A DNA stretch of 64,000 bases from Nocardia vinacea (GCF_035920345.1 NZ_CP109149.1:4464001-4528000); one strand, 5' to 3'. Shown: positions 62,001-64,000, counted from the first letter of the stretch. Notes: generated by a model from the sequence alone, not told the origin. A program made the numbers and translations.

Positions 62001-64000
62001 CAGCAGTGCCGCATCGATCATCATTCGCACGGTGTCGAAATTCGGGTGGGTGAGATCGGGATGATCGAAGATGACTGTGGCCTCGACCGGACCTAAACCA
62101 TCATCGGCATACGCATACGTGATATTGCAGTCCACGGTCAGATCGCCGCAGACGATCCGTGTCCGCGACGGGCTTCCGAGCACATTCCTGATGTCGGCAT
62201 GGGCGCCGGCTCGAGCTTCGACCGCACGCAGCATTAAAGACGCCGATCGCCGCCGTTCCCCATCCGTCCCGGGCACCGACGTCGCTGCGGTGCTGTCGGC
62301 CTCATCGACACCGGTCACCAACCCCAAGGTTCTGCCGGCCCGGCCGCCATGCAATCTCAGATCCCCGTCCAAGCGGGTGACGATCATGCGTCCCGAAACA
62401 TCCGACAGCCCCTCGGACTCCGCGCCCTCGACAGGACTGCCATCGACCGAATCGTCCACGGAACGCTGGACGAACTTCCGCGCCGAGTCGGGGGCGCGCT
62501 CATCGCCGTGATGCGCACCGATGGGGTGGGTGGGGCCGCGGCGGGGCCTGGGCGGACGGCCGCGCAGCCGACGGCGGGCGACGCCGTCGCGGTACAGGAT
62601 CGCGTCGACGTTCGCGCCGGCGAACTCCCAGTCGCCGGGCTCATAGTGGTAGAAGTACTGCGCGAGGTCGATCGGCTTGCCGTTGCGCAGCTGCTGGAGG
62701 TCGGTGATGCCGATGTCGGCGGGGTCGAACCAGACGATGTTTCCGTCGCCCAGGTTCGCGATGACGATGGCGTGTGCCACGGGGTCGTCGTCGCTCGTCG
62801 CCAGGTGTGGGCGTTCGACCGAAACCACCGCCATGTCACCGGGTTTCAGGGTCTTCACCACTCCGGCTACGGACCGGAACCGGCCGCGCCCTTCCCAGTC
62901 GGCGTCCAACGATGCGGCGAGTTCGGCGGCGCTCAGCGGGCTGCTGTGCTCCGGGGCGGCGCCTGCCACGGCCAGCGCCGTCCGCGTCGCACAGTCCAGC
63001 GGCCCACCCTCGAGCTGAACGTTCAGCATCGGGTCGACAAGCGGCGGTCGGGCGTCCTCGCCCGACCGCCTCGACTCACCCAACGTCGCCCGGTACAGCC
63101 GACGTGTCCGCAGCCGGTCGTCCAGATCCGCGGAGACCAGATCCGCTCCACGCTCCGAGTCGGGGCGCAGGTACACGATCGATGTTCCGGAGCCGGGCGA
63201 GACGACCTCGTCGGTCGAGCCAACCGCCTCGATAACGGTCACGTCGTCGTCGGCGACCGCGTCGGGATCGCCGAAGGCCAGGCCGACCACACCGGTATCG
63301 ACGTCGAACCGCAGCAGGTACACCGTGGGGGTCGGGCGCCGCCACCCGACTGCACCATCCGGCCCACCACCTTCCGACGCCGACTCCAGCAGCTTCAGGA
63401 CCGCCGCGAACGCGTCGGCCTCGCGGGCGTCGGCGTCGGTCCACACGCCGGCCACGGCCTTCTCGTGCAGCGCCTGCAGACGGTGCAGGAGCCGCCACCG
63501 GTTGGCGTAGTCGCGCCAGCGCGCGGGAACTCCATCGTGATCGGTCACTTCGCCGATGCCCGGCACACCGCCAGGCATCGCCGCCCAAGCCGCCCGCTCC
63601 TCGCGCGTGAGCTTCGCGAACACCAGCGCCACCGCCGTGTGCGGGTCGAGCCCCGCCTCGAGATTGCCCCGGCACTCGTCGGCGAACGCCCGCGCCGGAA
63701 CGGCCACGCCCGCGCCCGGGTCGTCCGGCGCGAGCCTCCGGGCCCGGCGCAGGAGGGCCGCCAGGGCTCCCCGACGTCGAAGTGAAGACTCACCAGCGGC
63801 GAATGGAGAACTCTCCTTCGGCGGGGTTACCCGCGCTGTGCCGCCGTCGATCTCGACCCGGCCGATGCCCAGGCCACCGAACTCGTTGCCGAGGTGGGTC
63901 CAGCGGCGGAAGTCGACGTCCATGCCGTCACCCAGCTGACGCAGCAGCTCGTGGTCTTTCCGCAGCAGGCCGGTGAGGAACGCGACCACGTCGTCAACCG
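38034..64000 (-). CDS. Giant multidomain polymorphic-toxin-like protein (>=8,651 aa), N-terminus outside window
   Basis: One uninterrupted minus-strand frame runs from the window edge to TGA 38034; the codons before GTG 63989 are still open (V-D-D), so the true start lies outside. Residues below count from that GTG. Visible modules in order: Cys/His papain-like (C333/H406); two ~65-residue beta repeats (~615 and ~790); four related zincin-like repeats (~990-2030, HEAGH at 1341, HELGH at 1932); two near-identical ~190-residue repeats around an ART-like region (2192-2910); PP2C phosphatase (~3245-3490); Cys/His module (C3926/H4022); HELGH region (4388); sigma-4-like repeats (~4800-5090); Cys/His (C5353/H5436); HATPase-like (~5690-5790); Cys/His (C6244/H6324); DUF1023-like hydrolase (S6778); coiled coil (~7700-7800); Zn-ribbon (~8312). 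Probably an exported effector or scaffold of a type VII system (inference). The last ~17 residues may be out of frame. Confidence 0.85.
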   Translation of the reverse strand, partial: VDDVVAFLTGLLRKDHELLRQLGDGMDVDFRRWTHLGNEFGGLGIGRVEIDGGTARVTPPKESSPFAAGESSLRRRGALAALLRRARRLAPDDPGAGVAVPARAFADECRGNLEAGLDPHTAVALVFAKLTREERAAWAAMPGGVPGIGEVTDHDGVPARWRDYANRWRLLHRLQALHEKAVAGVWTDADAREADAFAAVLKLLESASEGGGPDGAVGWRRPTPTVYLLRFDVDTGVVGLAFGDPDAVADDDVTVIEAVGSTDEVVSPGSGTSIVYLRPDSERGADLVSADLDDRLRTRRLYRATLGESRRSGEDARPPLVDPMLNVQLEGGPLDCATRTALAVAGAAPEHSSPLSAAELAASLDADWEGRGRFRSVAGVVKTLKPGDMAVVSVERPHLATSDDDPVAHAIVIANLGDGNIVWFDPADIGITDLQQLRNGKPIDLAQYFYHYEPGDWEFAGANVDAILYRDGVARRRLRGRPPRPRRGPTHPIGAHHGDERAPDSARKFVQRSVDDSVDGSPVEGAESEGLSDVSGRMIVTRLDGDLRLHGGRAGRTLGLVTGVDEADSTAATSVPGTDGERRRSASLMLRAVEARAGAHADIRNVLGSPSRTRIVCGDLTVDCNITYAYADDGLGPVEATVIFDHPDLTHPNFDTVRMMIDAALLQRFPDTTIDIHYVVGAVDGASGGLRRRLDSVVAGVDLLDTDSDYSGPPTDIPGWIISAPTTEVEGQLPKSVTGVVTAIGVANLPTPVAAGDETGVESLLAATELHAVETRGPTHESLRRAVGAPDLLHLEIDDLAVDFKLYYRIYDGGPNRGRIQAQVIYRRPQLDHPHFATVQALIEAALMQRFSGKTIELSCDYDLRATDSYVRILNAPEPQENRPDLAMPNEADDPGDGPAESADSSGAAEDTQREQEPETDLGAELAPGSDAHTAPGVGASDPLSVAELKLRAAAEAVGAEPELLGDGTDDSKAVEIPDGEADSAAKDSGPFDDSTVQEIVDELRGQFGLNLIRFASPEFDIDTVRQFFNALHRLLRAYPQVEISHLYTSRRTGEDGLVLPEALDIDGELGIALHARSFQDPELLAEAMAELGGSQNARPAEVLAAYVVGLALMHSGETRAVKLAQVSMFESYAASLDPDIVLEAVSGRAPTAMVEFELWQKAQFSSRCFSSDGKLAYSKALATSFAVVEVPELTPNAAAIDAHSLLTRESRSIASGEDSTERDTDSAARQEIRKIIDSFSRKYKVAVNGFDDPDIDIQTVRDILNSLAAILDEYPGIELKEIRVGPVEPDTAYAETNADTRTITFNEEFMRDRDLAIRWFRMNVATGFLSGCDVSPFVYVAYHEAGHLLDIARGRSARKSAMNALRDLHREATGTDDENSFWEWCAGEFSGYSFLLADWLNMNEVFAESFASVKLRRDNARDGERLLYRLLSSGPIIIDRSDCRSDDDFVAEVIRHITDTGTVDVVTTMMRRGLRDTGNPNGFRAQVDVSGDVLTVRGFVAGREGPWFVATAPTPDHSAGTDQGSVVAADWAARCGTAVEVAEELQRRHPDVAVAVEEFRGAGVDVETFREFGRAIDHILTKYPEIDLREVHVRDLGVARGFAASEPVWGAPVSATSIVLNTRSDASDVRQAALAMLPGSSDRPVYLATMRELGFALMATIDEKLGRPLIDAQAREAMEALFTVTFERTIEIHPDREESAWIAWAQLNFGDQDWYSAAANAFAAVEAQIPNQRDSTKELHALVAVKALNVYQSEVRPRSAVLEHLPSAESSAAGESSTIPLLSAEHRGSVTDDWAAHCETPQQVAAALEERLRERRGNSRPVSIVFDNSAIDIDLAREFARAVDHIFTKYPWLDLPEIRIDKLLQSTRNPDEIAYARAKRGYVDGECRYTSALIFDVAQALDLPQFEGMTMVHNVENGFSAMPAERLLYAFIFHELGHVMDYAGGHGAWVDAHNELREYFRATYGVDDEIRYQHWLRTQFSRYSFSKKDGSLNLHEALPEAFAVIELCGIESATAGERILHRLLIASAEARYESERNQSDGNDDDAARQLENDVRRQVRQGMRDWFVTDPPTVGLLRELAGVAIRQAGPDASVTVTEQGAPGTRVIRVEVSCSEPALPLWVESDEEVEWSDGRIAMDHIAGMWGVDRRSDGETVWFEFRESPVTEPGASGDKGLSTNAIGNGSGGATPPDPAEQLDCVVELITFAGDVAASDRESEGGPTPLEALLEAFKNTGATPGFLATAVAGDWHRGGLSPEAGVGLVRDNGDRVYLAIQQPGAPIAHTVLLYPGADGCGRWRHKVDGRVYDEPIAADGSLPAEWFPPGTKTFGIIVDAHGWREIPKGSDGLPPEESSVLLRADGIPAEGYGIHLDDGGVSTARPGVDCPDVPLAGGAGFGDGEPSNDLTESESSRWGIWDGEISGSEVRDGGNWPAELSPLPGGYRTFSTTDEGFAYGRATWRKMTRAIPQQDVDEVLHRYWDDSTEFNDPLQSGEAVDPELAQKIERMDHLVGMTPTTENLRVGIDVAPQGEDLDEWSWSAPPSEWHEGMVLRRGRYTSGSLGPARHWVLEETPVGAVDYRMQLDVPAGTPALFTGHVSNSANEIILRRGLDIRITRIEDRTVTKVVDTPQGPVELSYTRRDIHAEVVNAHLPLSPVPIELLREMDIRAVIDDRSVLEQNIYTELEELVLEYSAAQEDPVAERATITDADLAALLGESADAIAEQLDCVVEVVTFGEGLPEADPDAPTPLDALLEAFKATGATPGFLATAVGGDWHRGGLSPADAIDLVRTYGDRVYFAIQKPGAELAHIVLLYPGEDGGVRWHDKVDGQVRDEPVAADGSLPSEWFPEGTKTYGIDVDAKGWREIPKGGDGLPPEESRVLLGADGIPLPGYGIHLDDGGVSTARPSVDCPDVRLGADHSDEAEVQADNSDSTNDGNASQRDAGSGDLPRSVDEPWLGSSLGADAAGAAEAELREAAAKWEVDADKLMARLVDAPDRTLSDLESKLRPDVTQVITPGQLQAMREAWEAGALDPVQRLLRAARDFVAVRRGHGSPRNQDGGPGSAPQTGVEAGGGAVSAKHGAGRSADGPFVSSGVGPTELVEQSLADDTGGAQPGPYDISEPPVGDGGPYRAVHAPVVESWFGRWAAVEAELREAARLLGLSPEQFMVPKLLEAPATTLQDLTTVLDPQSTGFFSAELLQAMEQAHVDGAPSPRQRLRAAVREHLEVMLELDSAKRQDLAKRQIVDAGSSATITDIGEREHNQDARAFVEVTAGNGTPMTMGVVCDGVGGATSSQVASQLAVRVAQDSLVRSLGRGMAAHGAVKQAIADAEDIVQSVNKLLYPDERKPPATTIAIAVVEPGQVTVGWIGDSRVYGVDSESGTAVQLTKDHGVGRYLARAIGRDDIPGDNEVEEYIKTFSSKSGAAPFSHVLICSDGMNALSDAEVAETVMNAPNARVALTALVNQVYAAKQKQRDNKDKAGDISLDNISAVLVGDPLQRWPDVAQAPQTDAEVRRFIGRAPVPYNAPASDSTPASPDDGGDALSDFGFALDEGIEAQYGTTPKELIRRDPANEHSGQGVAGLQSAVDSGLGSESSLGATGAVWVPLRVEHDEDEHGASYTCMYRRADVGDGIYGGSVGIHGTVDENGVLTLSIKVAEGTLSGREMFEGLWAAVGHRVRVIGSVWESDAAVADNLDSFNAGVQELFLSPEDAARNTFTGKLAVELGYTEVAIYYRRSKDGVLGENTAVRVFFAVPDVAERGFVPGVWDMDELVADRAAALSSLKEAIRRWPEIDLAEMVSDRYAQVLARIGHDNMLVAAVSRYHEAQSRVRRAEQWIGGVDRRSNVGGASVTDPGGRAIGRSRVTAVLDKSREAVEAYQDSELSDSAARQGSLRKVGETEDGSGVRPAGESAPELGPVQDAHLLLEDGNGANVCLVSELEFLVEQGMSRHLRMRLGDAEIREMLDGAAAHDRGVSFPTAAHALDADLAEFDADPDRSAELANIADAVRGGGFSLVAVRNRTAPKGEPEWHVVTVYRGADGEPWIHELIFPVDEHGRRLEGPPVLRHEPFDARRHYPGVEIRHWDFDASGDPVHRIPVGTLPARALEASGRIGTPPSPSRVEGQSGGGGFAAPSPTPDIRRDYRMILHALRHDHGFDETDDVYRIVEDADFEQVENARRQLGGVDRSVLAQRFGPGYGTIEQAAFPGTVERFLEAERQALEALAGKIAELPYSDDTGAIGGVKRRILLGGGLGVAALAMAGDTGPDDDGAPVGSGDGPAVIEAGPGADIEPVDPPLVIETGLGEEIDSLVNDLAHRSEYFMQQFTRVSSGDYVIEDGGDPAHSDGTWGRHIRDDGRIEVDCTEIANRVQEVATKRGERDPDRIAAEIADHIVLTLAHELGHAVYGVDTDLDPWQPGVTKNQWITSEMRKRFENEAHAALVSVRVRRELEEKLDRQLPDDAFTTNGYGDVEAYDAVARGEIRLTEAIDRIADHMARDRNGSYHEDIKTWATDQWYGGATGLGRDMDTLVSYSPSLTRKLEYLKADGRSFTQGSGAVPIGVSPAQKTVIFAVPESDSIERRVFLFAKLVGRIFFDQDISTWDQPSAGMSETEWIERELLNWFRMEAEVALVAWEARREILSAGIDISAFEEDEWGEPPGGYRAAEIYGEYAAARISWHEAVEQLALARWGKPDTAANQEMRRFLKAYWDNEFADSQPSGGNTVGSSDNEPPSIDEGTARGGSARGPAVAGTAVVGGMAAFGDEADAGAVGGDSPFATDDPFTEGLDEQTRRAYEAVGIVFGADADRVRRWVEMLTPKQQLVIQVWLKGGTIRDAADNLGVRLYRIRTEFFAAAMRRLALFLSLESRFGSIGEDALHTAIAAARLTDVQRAVFIRVVCSGGSLAETARDIERTPNQIRLVLRDAVGRMDTLVPEDYDSDAVARKQAEAEIPLEAELSGELRQRYELIVSARQSDSERVNRWIEVLGQDQQLVLRAALNGATLAEARELYGEADQSARGIQEDLSDAVLHVAKMLSVESRYVAARRTRLAAYIDARFSSPGAVLFRMMAVDRLTVAAAEARLVAETGRSMRSGSAAVFDAVDRLDAFLPGVERLREQAAPPAVAADTPATPELNKHSEAKALLAAAKQSAAGIREVSMLLEAIASALDGQQSDVFRQWLDGELDLEQLAQVRSIAGAKLGQSTIVRAADLLSGRKVVRYHAREVIERARRDVGGAFVAAYVALTPIERLDLVGKVESRKVNAERRLAAWLAEHFPGVIGPELSVYGGEIPDRVRDEVQQIPAEDVSARVIDAIYYRSARQHLESMQVAESGSRTAVMETGDDDGTGSYLPQTDTQDLPGACVQNTCTVIEALSPGVVDARANPEAALAGETVRQTLDRLRNGRPEPVELEGFRADEDGTAHDKIAVALEVGDVAFVVDLHNGLPGADGHAYAVTKLSGGQVVAVEKINGRWVVAQHAKGEYFGKGFDRDAFGEPAATFATVIRGGAVVTGLGDAPPLRDEDLLIAGTGVDLSAPHHDPDTPRPTVSVDGLPVRGADGIPGDVLTMLVDAVRALPPDYPVAGIRVGVESPETGGPRLRAIDGGESLLNKRNWLAVDRKDLVGEQVSAESIGAAVAEAFERLHGVSVSEVHQPTDERLASQQVAETPSPAQISKNEAPVDDSSGPAQTGTIEFSGEDPVQAANAAEELVRHLADGWPEGQVDRTVVVTRSLVNAIAVAGRTGSVAVEATATSLTVTVDDGTLDAPSLARLDPELLKFLPDELIRTRLKFERTDAKSGRRTDVIFGTRYEFRQTRGGADVPLPPTPDPFDAETETDAPVSGSESPVSARLRLVSDGSNSPFGRDRDSASSGPQPTLVSGRYGEPTGGESADGRGEVGVSIGPDGGGPHEQSAQPFRAQGAAQDGQPEAVVAEGVSAADGDISSAELWQQSHGVDVSHPHRRAARWTRRRLHDNTGDFERAHAVSRRFHDRVRQLRRENSRGGPADAFGWRDTSEPRAEDIRFYARAWDELDWRDQWIWVWGKPLEVSELPGITSEWRDLASRYVLRRTIDALGADLTKLDAELALRESVPPELVDSRTLHLRENRESLAEQLRTWESVLQAWADASAWGDKAGVRVFVGRVDIANGFAEFQFSRVEDADDVDTVRDATELENCSSTLAVAATAYVKQSAAGARRAKIIRVGPEIRTAGTVAARLAEYRALDVAATRQYYLGAAQGLSATGYRPPGGADPLHQVLDTPQRCALVTWGVAYSMAPDTRADVRAPEPNEFQPRLSGIELATQLHTEWVGVESGTDLVRLLRATKVGTFFVAGLDSAVADADRHAVLLRNDGGGRISILDPADVPDIDINHAAGDKDPVTAYRMLFEEHKRELGDDELDGFGATDVLAFHPGGKAMVERGTPIGTEIDHPAFRGRRVTAGPASLTGTTGDGAMGSDSGIVESDALVGAVELDPAEDDDPDVDAEFLELVDELDQRIAASGVGTDIAGAADTGPVPLAAREALSFWLAEGEVPPEPEDRAGWERLAARLRREYRTTDEAAAVHPMWVSMLADWWDSLTDAQCEAMIEHFPRWVGNADGVSFEVRHAANVAVLEEEFAGILARVPVDTTLRKWVIYELTAAERRRIRAILSARKGLADAVTRFGADQVFLLEYDSTAHHGFGRAVVALGNPGTAERIGVFVPGILAELGILPASVEKAGNVCKVAKRLSPELDVAMLAWVGYRGPGATPLLWPQVPGSAQAREGAPALTRTLHALDTVRKRLAGRPGGPAVPEIVAFPLSYGGVLGTLAALRGALPDSVVRFAYNGASGVPAEHVSELGLPADRVFVLATPGDPISELGANTAGRLAGFGHGIDPASELFGAVRVTANSKRTGGIEKHGAYFFFEADGSPSEALLANAMILVGMEPPLEEHRPGVPHPTLLQKIFTPPRDPAAQRPLDNGSDTTDFGTSYATAQERHYLDALRFAAEVTSGASGYLRPAAASAHMRAFHDLDAAAVRLDPMRLGSVLVGVHELADGGLRFWTMVRDHNGIRVYDPETGAVTPYEQGSIHGVRATYGTVYNNVGIPVTVPADMVAHPADWSEKVPSVRRVAFDPDDRLIVVSGSAGESEARLAAMAAAELESRLRNHAFTGARIEFRWDGGGKAPRRGAVRVVADEVLVQCSNGIWYDRDGGVAGERVERDRAKPSIEGHTLGAMRGPWRTGAGHLRSARSGASADTVTWCSSWFVPAGDATMRQVVLGALNSLLWDIRRVRATYSMPAAQSGAGGLPQPVGHRNAKNAALSIERLLDGPGSAHGMTVDAWISGTGWQRTLVVEVTQVHDWQDRTLIERFEFLEADPESVGRVCRWSSSPTEHDMTRIAATANQLPRVLRDSEMRDLDPVTVLLQAAPPSTLNVRVAGKHGDRTVDVTAADGADPWLTYHVDGAGSAEQRQEFTFHARSGERHRHAPVPQVTDFASGWRGGQADVSDAQEHIENLLGDHGAVHVTVRGPRGKRVLAVGTATGDLRQEFPEQNLRIDVDWKSTQPEQWSRLFAVTVGDEVTAADVVEQIRLFIEQERPNDRTRWISDWITSALNPGDRVRVFSDRRDGVRIELAADERDGTIWHSLEVTGKKPWHAAWHCPHGFDERRPGDTAKAQLTQAWGRGWRGEFALDEQLSRWFADAATGDGSVTAVLAVDPESKQRSVTIVRTTDGKVIRRKESPAPRRLTVLEQVTAEQEAAKQRMQNADQLLRQKTSALDHGHDILADFVVRVRALRAALADSEQDEQEAAEARRQYDSALDYRSEHFHLDRARIEQLADALAEDDPDSITATHLPVFDDRRIPATAFELLEQRCAQLRYDRLRRRFEQLTADAEELAANGDLQAAMSQIAERWHYMPEWSGLWHGWHPVATRRKQRGGSSVAGSENPDELLDRVLDNTVGGEPNIDVLDAIEQHSAIKHVVRSEGVRDLKMLRPTDFAQGPGAWRPNAERKITQFFDSKAVNQVRTRIVKELAGANTADTVPESGQESVGSVIDQRKLFLERKVDIEEIARNVRAAVRQSRFETIDRETGADAVESAVDAAVATVRAEYLHVVHAADVSELENDWFTEQAPVLGRKIRERLEKLRDRNAAIKMIADSETRYVWGIPDVSDAFLHSLGIEIGVPVSEEKQGENPYRAMLGRVGAGSGEIQLEDIGHYAAESAKVQKDGSVTVHVTDMSAHEKIRAAIAVTKYMIFRGYMTMVSLDDVFHEVVGEWAERKRPKPFLVVRRVKDPETGRIRFEYTHAAAPFPLRVQTLYELLGVSRDDQLHVDEGAVDIDSFVDYMIEICEQIDGLSVEFECPRHGVDDTMSTYCTHCAAQTQSDGKKLGDQQEVYLVYPGGRVQIREASGVGTCEGLDMAAYVYNAFARLRNGAILHRLTLNADMIDQMKPVDTILRILGLAYLGSVDYYNAEAGTVAQTAAAMRSAVVRKVEQTVDDLLALTNTEAGMIQFIREFMFTPPSQAQETGAAYRKNMLEQQRRAAESPAALREQIKLLQQQQHAEEPGTRASRQWSPNLPLGDMFNFFGADGPYADYGEYSDPTPVTAAEDEGRPKTHGSQGDTNRSPEEGDSGEAGDSIAEAATEPDAASREGATGPALLVESADRPGEFEAEVAPGDQAALDARRRARTRRDQHHRQW
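38990..39060 (-). other. Zinc-ribbon-like motif near C-terminus of giant protein
   Basis: FECPRHGVDDTMSTYCTHC places Cys-x2-His and Cys-x2-Cys pairs ten residues apart, typical of a treble-clef or zinc ribbon. It is followed by AQTQSDGKKLG and more than 300 residues of largely acidic, helical tail. Confidence 0.5.
40590..40900 (-). other. Coiled-coil segment of giant protein
   Basis: About 100 residues rich in Ala/Glu/Gln/Leu with heptad spacing, such as TVLEQVTAEQEAAKQRMQNA and RARIEQLADALAEDD. It separates the toxin-like modules from the C-terminal part. Confidence 0.6.
43190..44030 (-). other. DUF1023-like alpha/beta hydrolase region of giant protein
   Basis: IGVFVPGILAELGI, VAMLAWVGYRGPGA, IVAFPLSYGGVLGTLAALRG (Ser6778), VFVLATPGDPISELG and EKHGAYFFF follow the DUF1023 order seen in actinobacterial ESX-linked effectors. 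The elbow reads L-S-Y-G-G rather than GHSYG. Confidence 0.55.
44800..45280 (-). other. Cys/His module of giant protein (C6244/H6324)
   Basis: PQRCALVTWGVAYSMAP gives the Cys, ADRHAVLLRNDGGGRISILD the His and Asp (DPAD), papain-toxin-like. Confidence 0.5.
46590..46930 (-). other. HATPase/anti-sigma-like region of giant protein
   Basis: VVVTRSLVNAIAVAGRTGSV then AVEATATSLTVTVDDG resembles the N-box and following strands of RsbW-type kinases, but the usual Glu before LVxNA is Arg/Ser here, so ATP binding is doubtful. Confidence 0.4.
47475..47975 (-). other. Cys/His module of giant protein (C5353/H5436)
   Basis: GACVQNTCTVIEALSPG gives the Cys, PGADGHAYAVTKLSGG the His and VEKINGRWVVAQ the following strand, close to the papain-fold toxin layout. 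Confidence 0.55.
48700..49600 (-). other. Sigma-70 region-4-like helical repeats in giant protein
   Basis: LTPKQQLVIQVWLKGGTIRD then AADNLGVRLYRIRTEFFAAA has the look of a sigma region 4 helix-turn-helix; LTDVQRAVFIRVVCSGGSLA, LGQDQQLVLRAALNGATLAE and a fourth, weaker unit follow at regular spacing of about 80-110 residues. Confidence 0.5.
49880..51130 (-). other. Metallopeptidase-like region with HELGH, and its decayed repeat
   Basis: HIVLTLAHELGHAVYGVD (His4388) is followed by NQWITSEMRKRFENEAHAAL; a second, related half (RVFLFAKLVGRIFFDQDIST; ETEWIERELLNWFRMEAEVA) lacks the histidines. A hydrophobic stretch RRILLGGGLGVAALAMAG precedes it. Confidence 0.6.
51740..52250 (-). other. Cys/His module of giant protein (C3926/H4022)
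   Basis: GANVCLVSELEFLVEQG supplies the Cys and EPEWHVVTVYRGADGEPWIH the His, with FSLVAVRN between, again papain-toxin-like. Confidence 0.5.
53520..54270 (-). other. PP2C-type phosphatase domain of giant protein
   Basis: ITDIGEREHNQDARAFVEV (first metal Asp), MGVVCDGVGGATSSQVAS (second), VTVGWIGDSRVYGVD, HVLICSDGMNALSDAEV and late DISLDNISAVLVG are the standard PP2C motifs. All metal-binding Asp residues appear present, so it is probably active. Confidence 0.85.
55256..55838 (-). repeat. Intragenic duplicate, copy 2 (~190 residues)
   Basis: QLDCVVEVVTF (Cys2721) to STARPSVDCPDV, with LAHIVLLYPG giving His2802. GATPGFLATAV, GDWHRGGLSP, GWREIPKG and GYGIHLDDGGVSTARP are shared with copy 1. 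Confidence 0.75.
56055..56790 (-). other. ADP-ribosyltransferase-like region of giant protein
   Basis: Between the duplicates: GYRTFSTTDEGFAYGRATW, EGMVLRRGRYTSGSLG and NSANEIILRRGLDIRITRIE. An R ... S-T/S-S ... ANEIILxxG order with a late Tyr/Glu is reminiscent of VIP2/C3-like ADP-ribosyltransferases; the E-x-E pair is not certain. Confidence 0.4.
56825..57416 (-). repeat. Intragenic duplicate, copy 1 (~190 residues)
   Basis: QLDCVVELITF (Cys2195) to STARPGVDCPDV, with IAHTVLLYPG giving His2279. Nearly identical in protein and similar in DNA to copy 2, 1,578 bp downstream. The Cys/His spacing suggests another papain-like module. Confidence 0.75.
57890..61015 (-). repeat. Four diverged zincin-like repeats in giant protein
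   Basis: Each unit has a core such as DIDTVRQFFNALHRLLRAYP, DIQTVRDILNSLAAILDEYP, DVETFREFGRAIDHILTKYP or DIDLAREFARAVDHIFTKYP. Units 2 and 4 then carry zinc motifs (VAYHEAGHLLDIA, IFHELGHVMDYA) with a downstream E-x-F-A segment (EVFAESFASV; EALPEAFAVI). Units 1 and 3 have GLALMHSG and MRELGFALM in place of HExxH and should be inactive. Confidence 0.65.
61400..62143 (-). repeat. Pair of related ~65-residue beta-rich units in giant protein
   Basis: Unit A (VEATVIFDHPDLTHPNFDTV then RMMIDAALLQRFPDTTIDI) and unit B (IQAQVIYRRPQLDHPHFATV then QALIEAALMQRFSGKTIEL) align without gaps in their core. Family unknown. Confidence 0.6.
62580..63014 (-). other. Cys/His module 1 of giant protein (papain-like toxin fold)
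   Basis: LDCATRTALAVAGAA supplies Cys333, PVAHAIVIANLGDGNIVWFD supplies His406 and the following Asp. The Cys...GDMAVV...HAxV...WFDP arrangement is that of papain-fold deamidase/peptidase toxin domains (PF15644-like). It is followed by the Arg/Pro linker RRLRGRPPRPRRGPTHP. Confidence 0.6.

Noticed and set aside
62349..63785. 478-codon plus-strand open frame at the window end
   Set aside because: Antisense to the giant gene's first Cys/His module and lacking any recognisable motif.
1..64000. tRNA, rRNA, CRISPR or insertion sequences
   Set aside because: No cloverleaf with CCA-type end, rRNA segment, repeat-spacer array or transposase could be recognised on either strand.

Overview
The window is high-GC actinobacterial DNA. 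A mycolate-type actinomycete, most likely Nocardia or a close relative, is suggested by: the M. tuberculosis-like order Mg-chelatase / GNAT / mqo / alpha-beta hydrolase; a type VII (ESX) secretion locus; a methyltransferase plus FAD-reductase pair of the 10-methylstearate (tuberculostearate) type; and many GTG and TTG starts. This is inference from gene content; no rRNA or tRNA is present to confirm it.

Layout. (1) 0-8.9 kb, housekeeping: Mg-chelatase-like AAA+ ATPase (partial), GNAT acetyltransferase, mqo, an alpha/beta hydrolase convergent with a small hydrolase-like gene, cobQ, map and an LLM flavin oxidoreductase. (2) 8.9-13 kb, accessory DNA: small secreted proteins, a suppressor-of-fused (SuFu) family gene and several frameshifted remnants. 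(3) 13-22.6 kb, ESX core: mycP and eccD (minus), eccA (plus), eccB (minus), eccE (plus), then three small minus-strand genes including an EspC-like and a YbaB-like protein. No eccC and no full-length WXG100/PE/PPE substrate gene is present. (4) 22.7-28.5 kb, lipid island: methyltransferase and FAD reductase (4-bp overlap), a membrane fatty-acid desaturase and a cytochrome P450. (5) 28.5-37.9 kb, a second accessory zone: hypothetical, secreted and membrane genes mixed with fragments that look like immunity genes (SuFu N-terminal half, DUF1877-like, DUF3558-like). (6) 38.0-64.0 kb: one uninterrupted minus-strand reading frame of at least 8,651 codons, still open at the window edge.

The giant protein is the outstanding feature. 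It strings together six Cys/His modules that resemble papain-fold toxins, four related zincin-like repeats of which only two keep HExxH, a further HELGH metallopeptidase-like region, an ADP-ribosyltransferase-like region between two near-identical ~190-residue repeats, a PP2C phosphatase domain, several sigma-70 region-4-like helical repeats, an anti-sigma-like HATPase region and a DUF1023-like alpha/beta hydrolase. It reads as a polymorphic-toxin-like giant, plausibly exported by an ESX system, although its N-terminus lies outside the window. Having PP2C, sigma-4-like and HATPase-like parts in one chain is reminiscent of a partner-switching circuit.

A second unexplained signal is a short element, CTCAA-N5-TGTAA-R. 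It occurs at 12 places between 9.4 and 36.7 kb, nearly always 40-150 bp (228 bp in one case) upstream of a gene or gene remnant and always in that gene's orientation. It precedes secreted, immunity-like and lipid-modifying genes but not the housekeeping or ESX core genes, so it may mark a common regulon.
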